Assembly (NCBI GenBank): GCA_000708835.1
Contig: DF237073.1
Span: 1-64,000, forward strand
Length of the DNA: 64,000 nt
DNA from: Klebsormidium nitens
Taxonomy: Eukaryota; Streptophyta; Klebsormidiophyceae; Klebsormidiales; Klebsormidiaceae
Direction of reading: 5' to 3'
Every line of letters starts with the position of its first letter. Position 1 is the stretch's first letter. Under the pieces are notes generated by a model, which searched no databases, had not been told where the DNA came from, and was given only the letters and a program-made list of their open reading frames with translations. Positions 23,542 to 34,269 of the stretch are shown in pieces. Made by a program: the position numbers and the translations under genes.

Positions 23542-25185
23542 ATGCAAGCGGAGGCGCCCACATTCCGGCCGGTGAGGAACGACGCATTGCCGGGTTGCAG
23601 CTTTCACTGCATTGTTTCTGCAATTGTTTGCTCATAAAACAGGGATCTCAAAGTGCGTCACTCTGTTTACCTCCACTGCAACGCAGCATTGCGTTTCACA
23701 TTTGGCCTCAGTACCAGAAAATGATGACTTGGAGCTTCGTCTTCGCTTTGGAAGTTGTTGTTGTCTTTGGAAAGAGAAGCCCGTTCGAAAAACAAGGTCT
23801 TGAAGTGTCAGACAGAGACTTCAGCATTTCTACCACTGGTGGCATGCTTATTTGCGCGCACGTGTGGATGCAGGACGTGCTACATGAGCTCTTCAAACTG
23901 GTCTGGGAAGAAACTGCAAAGGGTGAGAAACTTCTGGCCAGCAACTGATGTTTGCCACTCAAGCACGTCATTTGATTGCCCCGCAACTCGTAGTTCCATC
24001 AATAGCTGATAAGGTTGCCATGGAAGAAAGACACCAGGGAGACTATGTCAGTGAAGCAATGTGAGATGAAACTCAGGTCTGATTCTAGTCATGGAGTGCC
24101 TCAGAATATGGAGGTCCTTCTTTCGCCTTTCCAATAAGCATTAGTTTCTGTCCTGCCATCAGAAGTAGAGGAAGCGGAGGGTGCGCCAGGAGAGGAGACC
24201 CCGGCCGCCGCGGACATTTCCAAGAAGAAGAGAAACACTACAGGCAAGGCCGTGCGAAATCCTTAGCCCTTATAACTCCCCCTTTTTTGCCCTACTACTT
24301 TGTAGGTTGTTAGTCTTACAAGTACCTCCAGTGTTGACGCTGTCACCGTCTCCTCAAGCTCTGAGTTGAAATCTGTTGCATGGACCCTGTGCGATTGGTA
24401 CCAGCTCAGCCGTTGATAGCTCACAGGGGTGGGGTAAGAATTGGGGGCTAAAGCTTTGTTAAAGGGTTCGAGCAGAATGGTCGACAGTGCAAAGCTTTAC
24501 GTTACAGGTTCTTAAAAGCACATTTATTGGAACTCATTTGAGATGCCTCGGTGATCTCAAGCCAATCAGTCTGACCATGCAGCAAACGCACACGCACTCC
24601 GACTGAGCTGCGAGCTCTTGAGGCTGCTCATTGCCGGTGAGGAACTCTTCCTTTCACTGTCGGCACTCACTTGTCGCCGGTTTGGGTTTCAGACTGTGCC
24701 ATCTTTCAGCGTTTTTGCATAGAGGATTCACCGAATAAGTTGGTCGTTCTAGCTGAGTTCTGCTCAAGGGACCTGGCTCTCTGCCAAACAAACAGTGATG
24801 TGAGAGGAGTGGAACTCGTCGGTAAAAGCAAGGTCCTCTCAAAGCCAGCCGTTTACAATCGTTTCACCCATGACGATGACTTATTGTGCCAGAGCCCTCC
24901 TACTCTGCTCAAATGAGTCGTCCTTAGTTAGTCGGTAGGATACAACTTCGGGTTAATTGGGCAACTTTAGAAGGAAGTCGTCATCTTTCCCTTCACTCTG
25001 TTGAAGAGATTGGGAGGGGCACAGATTAGACCACTTAGACCTTAAAGCGCCACAGTGACGTGTTCTGTTCACCAATTGCAGAAGCGGTGGGGAGGGCGGC
25101 CCTGGTTGCGGAAGCCGAGGGACAAGATTGCATCGAAGGCAGCCACCTCGAGCGCATCTTACCACAGCTGCTTCTAGACTTCTGA
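23542..25185 (+). CDS. CENPX: CENP-X / MHF2 histone-fold protein, 5 exons
   Basis: CENP-X (MHF2, Stra13) pairs with CENP-S/MHF1 in a histone-fold complex. It acts at kinetochores and with FANCM at stalled forks. Exons: 23542-23571, 23874-23922, 24163-24243, 24583-24636, 25082-25185. They are fully in phase and give 105 residues, the usual plant size. The protein reads DVLHELFKLVWEETAK, an Ala/Glu-rich loop and KKKR, ANAHALRLSCELLRLLIAEA, then AALVAEAEG and SHLERILPQLLLDF at the very end. The last motif is diagnostic of the family. None of these exons is long enough to stand out by itself. Intron 3 appears to use a GC donor (ACAG|GCAAGG at 24244). The lysozyme gene follows 233 bp downstream on the same strand. 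Confidence 0.92.
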
Positions 25186-25418
25186 GCCCCCACTCTCCAC
25201 TGAGGCCGTCTCCAGCAGCAGCTACCAATCCTGGGGCTTCACGTATTGTTGGATAACACGCCCTCTTCCGGGTTCAGAGCAGGTGGTCGTTGACGCATTG
25301 ATCGATGATAGAAGATACTGTGCAACTAACGTTGGGGCCGAAGTGAAGTTGCGGGGGAGACAACTAGAGAGACGATGTCGAGCAGTCGGCGCTTATGTCA
25401 TAAGAGCAGTCCCTGAGC

Positions 25419-28108
25419 ATGACGTCCCCCCGGTCGGTCACCGTAAAAGAAGGCGACAACTTGTGGCGCATCGCCGAGGACCTCGGCGTCAGCTGGGACG
25501 CACTGCGGAAGGCCAACGCTGACGTCACTCATGACGTCATCCAGCCTGGCACCGTCCTCCGAATCCCCCAGCCTCCGCCCCTGGACCCCCCTGAAGCCGT
25601 CGAGGTCGGGGAGGGGGATAGCTTATGGACGATCGGGCAGCGGTGGGGGGTGGACTGGCAGCAGCTGAAGCGGGCGAACGAGCTCGAGGATGACGTCATC
25701 ATGCCGGGCGAGGTGCTGCGGATACCGAGGGGGGAGGGGGGCGTGCGCGGGTGGGTCCAGCGGGCGGTGAAGCGGATAGCGGGCCAGCGGACCAAGCCGG
25801 TGACGGTGCGGGAGGGGGACACCGCGTGGGACATCGCGGCGCGCTTCGGGATCACCGTCACAAAGCTGCAGGTAGTTGTTTCAGAATTCAGGGTTTCATA
25901 GTTGCAGGAAATGAATCGCTCAGCATACCGGGTCTGCGGAGGTTCGTGGGGGTCACGTGCTCATTGAAAAGTAAAGGAGGTGCTTCATAGACTTTTTGAA
26001 ACTCGTTCCCGTCGTGGGTACTTCTGTCTTGTACATGGCAACCGCAGACCGCACATATTTTCTTGCCGATCTTCCGTTGACCCTTTTCGAAAACACACTG
26101 CTGGTCGGAGGCTCTCAGCCGAGGTCCTGAGAATCGCATTTTCTTGCAACCGTAGGCCTTGCCTCGTTTGTGGGGAAGGAAAGAACAGCAAAATATAGAT
26201 CTACTTTGACGAGAGAAACAGTCCTCCCGTGTTCCTTTGCGCAGGCCCTGAACCACGGGCTGTCGCTGGACGCCATCTTCCCGGGAGACGTGGTCCTGGT
26301 GCCTCACTCCGCGCTCGATCGCGCCCAATGTTTCCTGGGGCTCGCCCCGCGCCTCGGGCCACTTCAGCGCGCCGATCCAGACAACCCGGCGTCACCCTTC
26401 GTCTTGGCAGGCCCCCTTCACAGCAGCGAAGAAGGTACGTTCACCAAGGGGGGCTGCACACAACGATGAGGAGGAGCAAGGGACGGTTGCATGCTATTGG
26501 CTGACGCAAACTTTAATCCGTGAGCTGCGCCAGAGTCCCCACTGCCGTGAAAGTTTGGATTCAACGGATGTCGCGTTGACGTGATGCGGGTACGATCGTT
26601 GATGCAAATTCTCGTCCGATCCAAAACGTGCTCACTCCGTCTGCTTTGCATTCGTCAATGCCTTATTTGACCCTCAACTCCAATTTTGACATTAGCTTGG
26701 CCGGCGCCTCCTTTCGATGTAAGAAGCAGCGTCACCGCTGGTTCTTACACCTCGCTGGCGCTGCGCTGTGCAGCCATCGCTCGGATGCGGCAGCGGCACC
26801 GCAAGTTGCTCAACGGCATCCGGCACGTCGAGAGCAGCTTCCTCATGCCGGCGCCCGTTGGTGACGACGGCTTTAGCATCGGACCGCTGCAAATAAGGTA
26901 AAGCTCTCAATTGGATGGACAGGGATTTCCTCCTTGGTTGCCGATGACCGTGTGATGGCTTTCCGGTTTGGTAAAGTGCGTGCTGTGTTTCCCACCGAAA
27001 GTGATTCTGGGAGCGGGAGTAGCGAACTGGAAGGTTTGGGAGAGCGAGCTTGGCTCATGTAGCGGCCGTCAGCCGTAGAGCTAGGAGAAAGCATTCCGCC
27101 AGTCCCATTTTCGACTATCTTGGCGGCGGTGAGACTGTTCAAATCGCCATTGAGGGGTCGCAGCCCACTTCCAAGTCCTCCGAAAGAGGTTCGAGGGAGG
27201 TTCTTGGCAGAGGGTAAGAGAACATAGATTGCGTAGCAGGCGTTTCCTAGAGCGTTCCATTGTGCTTTTTGACAGAAACCCCGTCATAGCCCCGACGCTT
27301 TCTGTTTCCCAGCAAGGAGTACCACATGGACGCGTGGTGGCTGGAGCAACTAGACGCGGCGCACTATGCGCGCGTGGACGAGGTGGAGCACGCGGAGGCG
27401 ACGGCCATCCAGTACTGGCTGCGCTACTGCCCGTGGGCGCTCGACTTCGGGGACTACCAGACGCTCGCGCGCATCCACAATGGGGGGCCCGCCTTCTACG
27501 AGAACCTCAAGACCACCAACTACTGGTGAGCACTATGTATAACGCGATTTGAATGGGATACGAATATCGTAAAAAGTCGGCTGTCTGGAGAAGCTGCAGA
27601 AGGGGGAAAGGGAGTTAAATCTTGCGGCGCGCGAGCCTCAGTCCGAGCAAGCGTTGCAGGCGCCTCCGGGCTTCGTCGCTTACGTTGTTCGTCCTTGAAT
27701 CAACTGGCGCTTCAATAGAATTTGAGATACGCTCCCTGCGTGGCGCAATCAAATTCGTGCAAAGTCGTTGACGTTGCACGTCATGTGTTTGAGGTGTTTC
27801 TTCGTAAAGCCGGAGCGGGTGATACTTGGCACTCTTCGGTACCTCGAGCGAACGTTCAACGGCCGTCGATCCGCTTGCCAACTGTAAGCACGTCCATGTC
27901 TCGCAGGCGGCGGGTGCAGAGCGGGCTTAGAAAGTACGGCTATCGGGAGCGGCCCAAGTTCTACGACTTTCTGCACGAGCCGGCGTCGCCCGACCGCAGA
28001 GCGAAGCAGCTGCGCCTCGAGGCGCCTCTTCTGGGGCTTGTCCTCTCGCCCCTCCTGCGGCGGCCCAAGAAGACGGACGAGCAACAAGGCCCACAGGGGG
28101 GATCTTGA
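25419..28108 (+). CDS. three LysM domains fused to an i-type (destabilase-like) lysozyme domain, 5 exons
   Basis: Exons: 25419-25871, 26245-26434, 26696-26897, 27313-27525, 27907-28108. All phases agree and give about 419 residues. LysM 1 (VTVKEGDNLWRIAEDLGVSW to GTVLRIP), LysM 2 (VEVGEGDSLWTIGQRWGVDW to GEVLRIP) and LysM 3 (VTVREGDTAWDIAARFGITV to PGDVVLVP, split by intron 1) bind N-acetylglucosamine polymers in this family. The C-terminal half has the lysozyme pattern: GIRHVESSF with the likely catalytic Glu, then GDDGFSIGPLQI, a helical stretch, and ARIHNGGPAFYE followed by NYWRRV. The many cysteines of animal i-type lysozymes are absent, which points to a bacterial-style intracellular or transferred version. 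No signal peptide is visible at this start; an upstream exon cannot be excluded. The tail is basic. Muramidase activity is inferred, not shown. Confidence 0.85.
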
Positions 28109-29579
28109 GTTGCAAGAGCCTGGGTGTTTTGAAATGTTTTGAAAGTGGACGACTCTGGCGGTAAAAGTCAAAAGAAAAGTTTGAGTGCGTCGTGTGTAGC
28201 TTTTCTGGGTGATTCTTATCTTATCTTATCTGGATGTAAGGATGGTGGTCAAGACAGGGTCGCAAAGATCCGGGATCACGTCTGACATTTTGCAATCCGG
28301 TGTCCATGAAGCGACTTGAGGCAGTAGTGGGGCGTTACTTGCCCTTTAGTGGAGGTCGGCCAAAAGAGTCCATTTCCGACTTCATCGCTGAGGAATGTTG
28401 TCTTAAAAGGTTTGGAGCTGTAAACTCTATGTAACGGCATCATTTCTGCACAAGCAATACGCAAATGGATACCGCTCATATGTGACCGGTGTCTAGCAGG
28501 GTCGCCGGAGGGAAAGCCTATTTGATGACTACCTAGCACCACGTGGCGGACACGGTTAACCATTGTAATATGCAGCATTTGTGATTCTGCGTATGTGATC
28601 GAGCCAAATTACTTAAAAAAACGCCACTCCTGGCCTCTTCTATTTTGAATTCTGATTGAACCGGAAATCTATTGCACATTTGGATGCTTACTAATTATGT
28701 TATGCATGAATTTACCATCAAGTTCAATCATATGCTGTTGACATCCCCTAGGTTGGACTAGATTAGCTAGGCTTAGCGCACGCTCAAATTCGATAAGGTA
28801 GCTAGGCGCTCGGAACTCAAACATTGATTCTTATCTATGCCATGGAAGCCTATGGCCCGTGTGGCTACGGCGTTTGAAAAGAGAACATCATGCATGCTAC
28901 TTAACGGCAGCATGATTAGATGCATACATGGGCTATAGGCTCACGACTGTGTAAATGTTTTTCTAATATATATACATTGCACTGCATAATATACGTACAT
29001 GTCACGGTTCTGTGTGCGTTGTCCATGATACAGGGAAGGACCGCAACCACTAAATTTGACAATCCAGCATGGATACAACTAACGGCAGCACGCCAGCTAC
29101 TGGTCACGGTCCTACGCCTCTGAAATTCTAGCAACGTGCAGCTAAAGAATCGTGCCACGATTCGCACCGCTTGTCCTGCGATTTGACGCTTGCTGTGCCT
29201 ATACCTGTGCCTGTGGTTTTCGCAAAAGACAAACCCTTCACCTTGAACCATCGGAGCCACGTATTGTCAACCTTATGGTCGGTCTGACTAGCCTGGCGTC
29301 GAGCTTTTACAAAGCGGTGCATATGCGACTGCCCCTTAAGGATTGCAGAGGAGATCCCGGTTCCCCCGCAACTCAAAAACCACACCTCGCCAGACTCTTT
29401 CACTAAGGCAGGGCCCTTCAGAAAAGACCATCCCCCCACGTGGCTCTCTGGCGACACCCAGTCCCTGAACCGTAACTAAGAGTCGCCTGCGGACTTTATA
29501 GCACGTGGCTTCGTAAGCAAACCTCAGAGCGGAGCCTCAGCAGATTGGTCGTTCTGGGACCGGTTCCCCGACGCCCTCT
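28109..29579. other. convergent intergenic region, lysozyme-like gene and WRNIP1
   Basis: It contains the 3' UTR side of both genes and AT-richer DNA. A short TCTTA repeat lies near 28216-28230. No gene or RNA is recognised. Confidence 0.5.
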
Positions 29580-32500
29580 TCAGGGCCCAGCCCCCCCTGA
29601 TTGCGGCGGCCAGTCCAAAAACTTCCTGCCCACCAATGATGGAGGCATGTACTCTTGCTCCGGCTCCTCCGCTTGACCGGGCGGGTAAATGTAACCCTTG
29701 CCGTAACCCAGTTGCCTCATGAGCCGGGTGGGGGCGTTGCGCAAGTGGAGAGGTACCGGCTCGTTCTGCCCGGTTGATGCCACCGCCTCCTGGGCGGCCT
29801 GTATGGCGCGGTAGCAGGCGACGGACTTGGGCGCCAGCGCGAGGTAGGCGACGCACTGCGCCAGGCACACGTCGCACTCGGGCATACCTAAGAAAAGGAA
29901 CAAATGGTTAGAGTCCCCATGGAGTCTGGTCATGGTAGAGATCGGAAGGATATCCAAAAGACAACGAAGGCGACAGGAAGGAAATAAGCAGCGGTGTGTG
30001 TGCGGATCGCACCGCGTACATGTATCCGTGGCAACATTGGAATCTGCACACAGTTCTAGGTCTCGAAATGAGGTGAGCCCAACCAGCGATACTAAATACG
30101 AGCTTCATATTGAAGACAACAGCCACGAAAGAAGGAGAGTATGAAGCGTATTATGAAAAGAAACAATCCGACTTCGAAACAAACAATACCACCAAACAGC
30201 ACTAGGGCGAGATGACAGAACAATGCACGGAAGATAGCGAAGTTGAGGTCTGACGTCGGGACCTGGTTAATTCAGTGGCTTTGAATCGCAGATATCCAGT
30301 GCTCGCAAGTAGCCTCTCCGCGTCAAGTGCAAGCCCATCTGGGCTCCATACGACGAAGTCGTAGCAGCCCAAGTTTGGTCGCCACACGCGTATGATAGAG
30401 CTCATTTGCGCTCACCGAGAAAGTGGCACGCCTGGTACGCCGCGACCGCCTGCGGCAGCGCGTTCGGGTCCGCCAGCCCGACGTCCTCGCTCGCAAACCG
30501 TACCAGCCGCCGCGCGACGTACAGCGGCCCCTCGCCCCCCCGCAGCATGCGCGCCAGCCAGTAGAGCGCCGCGTCTGCGTCCCCCCCCCGCATCGACTTG
30601 TGCAGCGCGCTTATGACGTTGTAGTGCTCCTCGCCCGTCTTGTCGTACAGCACGTGCGACCGCTGCAGCGCCTCGCTGACGTCAGCGAGGCTGATCACCA
30701 CGGGGCCGCCGACGTCAGCTTTCCGGGGAGACGAGTCGGTGGCACGCTGGGGGCCACTTTCCCCGGGCTTTTCCTCCCCCCCGCCGAGGCTCGACTTCCG
30801 CAGCGGCTCCGAGCTCGCTCGCCCCGACGGCGGGACCCCTTCTGCGTCCCAATGCTGCCACGGAAACTCCGCTCCTTCCACCGGACTCCCGAACGGACCG
30901 TCCGTCAAACCCGCCGAGACTTTCGACGGTAAAGCCCCCCGGCCGGACGGGGAGACGGGAGAGGCCGATTCCGGCCCGCTCGAGGCTCCCGCAATCTCGC
31001 TTAACGGCCCAGCCTCTCGCCTCCGCCCTCCCACTTGCGACGCCCTCTCGAGCGCCGCCCCTGCGGCCATCTCGAGCGCGTTCAATGCCGCCCGAGCATC
31101 TCCGTCTGCGGCTCCCGCTAAGAAGTCGATCGCTGCCTCCTCTGCCGCGAACCGCGGCTTCTTCTCCGGAACGTCGCCGCTCGTGGGCGCGGAGGGCCCT
31201 GTTTCGGGGGCGCGTTGCAGGGACTCCAGGCTGGCCAGGCCCCGCGCCTCGTCCGACAGGGCCCTCTGCAGGACGGCCTTGATGTGCTCCGGCTGGAGCT
31301 TGCTGAGCGTGAAGACGCGGCACCGCGAGAGGAGCGCCGCGTTGAGCTCGAAGGAGGGATTCTCGGTGGTGGCGCCGATGAGGGTCACGTCGCCCGCCTC
31401 GACAGCGGGCAGAAAAGCGTCCTGTAGGGGGAAAGACGGGGTTAAGTGGTGGCGCTTTGCTGATGGTGAGGACTCGTCCTCGGTTGTTCAGAGTGGGCGA
31501 ACCAACCGCCTTCGAACTTCAAGGGGGCCTCTGTTGGTGGGAGTGCTAGCATCAGGTGAGTGAGTATGTGAAGTTTGACAGCAGGTCGACCAAGTTCTCG
31601 ACCACATCGAGACGATAGCAGGCCGAGGTATGTGGGCTCATTTGAGGAGCAAGCCCAGCAATTTTAGAGCCGCTATTCAGAGGCCAGCTTTGCAGGTGAC
31701 TACTATACACATCAAGAAAGACAAGATTGAACAAACGAGATTACCACCAATGAAAAGGGAGATATTACGACACTTTGGAACAAAACTAGCATCAAGATAT
31801 ATCCGTAAACATCCTGTATCTCTATCCTTATCCTTAAACCTGCCCGGATGGCCTTTCCGAACGCTACCACGACTGCGTCTCGAAAAATCTCCAGAGTATG
31901 AACCGAACCTTTTATTGTACGGGAAACATGTTTTGGAGCAATCACGAAGCAATCAAGACGATCTGGAGCCAAGCAGATGGCCCCACCTGTTGGCTCTTAT
32001 TGAATCGGTGCGTCTCGTCCACAAACAGCAGTGTGCGCTGGCCCATCCGCCGCGCGTTCTTCGCCGCCTCCAGCACTTCCCTTACTTCCTTCACACCTGC
32101 CGTCACGGCCGACAGCTGTACAAACCTGCTCGAAACCTGTCTGGCAATAACCCTCGCCAGCGTCGTCTTCCCGCTCCCCGGGGGCCCCCAGAAGATCATC
32201 GACGGGACGGCGTTGCTCACGATCAAGCTCCGGAGCATCGTCCCCGGACCCACGAGCTGCTCCTGCCCCACCAGATCGTCCAGAGTCTGCGGCCGCAGTC
32301 TCTCTGCCAGGGGGGTGAACTTTGCCTGCTTCTTCGGGGGGGTCACGAGGCCCTCGAGCGGCGCGAGCTTCGCCGGGGGGGGTTCCAACCGCTGGAGTTT
32401 TGCCGGCCGCCCCTCTGCTTCAGCCCCCCGCCGCGCCCAAAGGGACGCCTTTCCCCTATCGTCTGGGTCCGCCGAGGCCGCTCGTTTCGCAACTGGGGGG

Positions 32501-32847
32501 TTGAAGAACTGGTTGACTGTCGTCTGTTTCGTGGGCTCGAGGCCCCCCGCTTTTGTACCACCCGCACCGCGCTCTCCCAGGAGCCAGTCCGCCGCCTTCT
32601 CGGCGGAGCCCCCGCCGGTGGCTTGGAGCGCATCCTCTGCCGCTTTCACATCGAAGCCCATGTCGAGAAGCTGGGAGATGAGCAGCAGGTTGCGCGCCCG
32701 CCCCAGGATCTGCGCATTGCCGTCGGCGGCGGGGCCACCACCATTACCGATGACGGTCATAGACCCGGCAGCTTCGCCAATAAGCGGCCGCGGCTTATTC
32801 TGCTCAGAAGCGGGCGCCGCTTCCGAGCCACTGCCTGTGCCCTCCAT
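29580..32847 (-). CDS. WRNIP1: WRNIP1/MgsA-type replication-fork AAA+ ATPase, 3 exons
   Basis: This clamp-loader-related ATPase guards stalled replication forks. Exons: 32847-31987, 31421-30416, 29887-29580, in phase, giving about 724 residues. An N-terminal UBA-like domain (about 50-92; [15 protein letters not shown]) is followed by QTTVNQFF at 108-115, a textbook PCNA-interacting (PIP) pattern. The AAA+ core has Walker [10 protein letters not shown] (about 220-228), Walker [11 protein letters not shown] (about 273-282) and sensor/Arg-finger block [21 protein letters not shown] Ser/Pro/Gly-rich insertion of roughly 110 residues separates the lid from [20 protein letters not shown]. The C-terminal MgsA domain ([40 protein letters not shown]) ends in a short unique tail. 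The coding exons are very GC-rich, so long antisense open frames occur and should be ignored. Confidence 0.95.
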
Positions 32848-33018
32848 TCCTTGATCGAATCATTTGCAGATGCGCGAACAAGGTAGATCTACTGACAAAG
32901 AGCACTTCATTTTACCACGGCTAGTTATTGACACTTTCCCCATTGGACAACGAGCGCCTATCCTTCAGAAACTAGAGAGTTAACCCGGTCTGCTAGTCTG
33001 CACACACCCTACGCCTGC

Positions 33019-33618
33019 TCAGATCGTCCGCCCCCTCAACTCCGCCAGCAGTGAATGCCCCTCCACCTGCAAAGCCGCCGTACCACCGCTCTCAAAACAC
33101 GCGGCGGGCGCCTGCCACCCCTCCGCCCCCAGTACCGCCCCCTCCTCAAACCTCAAAATGTGGAACTCTGCCCCTGAGCCCAAAAACTGCCAGAAAACCG
33201 GTCGCCCCGTCTTCACATCCGCGTAGTACGTTATGAACTCCGCTTTCGTCCACACGTCGCACGCAAAGCCGTCCTTCTCGCGCCTGCCCACGTACTGCCC
33301 CCCGCTCAGCCAGTCCGGGCGCAGGATACCCACGTCAAAGTGGAGCATGCGGCAGCCCCCGCCCTGATCGGAGAAGAAGAAGCTCGTCCCGTTTGTCCAC
33401 TCGATGTCATAAGTGGTGGATCCGAGCTGGCGGTGGATGATGTTAGCGTTGCGCCCCCCGGGGAAGTCGTACCACAGGTCGGTCAGCGCCAGGTGTCCGC
33501 TGCGGTTCTGGAGGCAGACCGCGTGGAACTGGTCGGGCCAGACCGGCGGAGGGGGCGCGGTGGCAAAGCTGAGGGTAATGAGAGAGAGGGCAAGGGCTAA
33601 GAGGGCGAGGATGAGCAT
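33019..33618 (-). CDS. secreted At4g14100-like protein, single exon
   Basis: The 199-residue protein begins with a clear signal peptide (MLILALLALALSLITLSFA) and continues WPDQFHAVCLQNRSG, TDLWYDFPGGRNANIIHRQL, DIEWTNGTSFFF, VGILRPDWLSGGQYVG, a Cys-containing FACDVWTKAEF block and a WQAPAACF motif near the end. This matches a land-plant family typified by Arabidopsis At4g14100, annotated loosely as a transferase but of unknown activity. Four cysteines and N-glycosylation sequons (NRSG, NGTS) fit an extracellular or vacuolar location. It lies 171 bp upstream of the WRNIP1 start on the same strand and is divergent from the MYND gene at 34270. Confidence 0.85.
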   Translation of the reverse strand: MLILALLALALSLITLSFATAPPPPVWPDQFHAVCLQNRSGHLALTDLWYDFPGGRNANIIHRQLGSTTYDIEWTNGTSFFFSDQGGGCRMLHFDVGILRPDWLSGGQYVGRREKDGFACDVWTKAEFITYYADVKTGRPVFWQFLGSGAEFHILRFEEGAVLGAEGWQAPAACFESGGTAALQVEGHSLLAELRGRTI

Positions 33619-34269
33619 CGTGCTGAGAAAGGGCGCCTTATTACATTGGAGGGAATCTTCGAAGCCTTGTCATTTTCTGCGACGTGCGCTTGCACACTGA
33701 TGCATTGCAATTTGCAGGGGCATACCGGGCACGTTTGTGCACTTTGAAGCTCGGCGACCCGGACGGCGGCAGCGTACATGGTCGGTCGCCGCAAGGATGA
33801 CTAATCAGAAAGCCTCTCAGCGACCATGTAATCAATGATTTGCGTGTTTGTGGTCGCCGAGAAGTGGCTGACCAGCGCCAACTTCGACTTTTGCCATGTG
33901 CAGCCACATCCATATCCATTCTAGGGTTTGTCGCCCTGCAGCTGCTATACAAGCTCGAGGGTTTAGGCTCAGCGTAACTAGAGCTAGCGACGCTTTCCTC
34001 CCCCTTTCTTCATTGCAACTTCATATTCCATGCAAGTAAGTATCTGCACAGCACTTGCTATTAGTGCTATCGTTGATCTTCCATGCCGTCTCCAATGTAA
34101 ACGTGGGCTAGCTTCCGGCTGCCAGGCCATGAAGCTGCTATTTTGGGAGGTTGGGGAGGATCTTCTTACTGCCTGCTTGTTGCATTCTCAAAGTGCAAGG
34201 TAATGTTGATGTGGTCAAGATGGAGTGATCAAGCAGAGGGTTACTTAGCCTTCCTGGGTGTTGACAAGA

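Noticed and set aside
28216-28230. TCTTA microsatellite
   Set aside because: Too short (three units) to be informative.
30640-32886. Long plus-strand open frames (307, 418 and 318 codons) opposite the WRNIP1 exons
   Set aside because: They mirror very GC-rich WRNIP1 coding sequence, have Pro/Arg/Ser-skewed composition and match no family. The minus strand carries clear Walker motifs.
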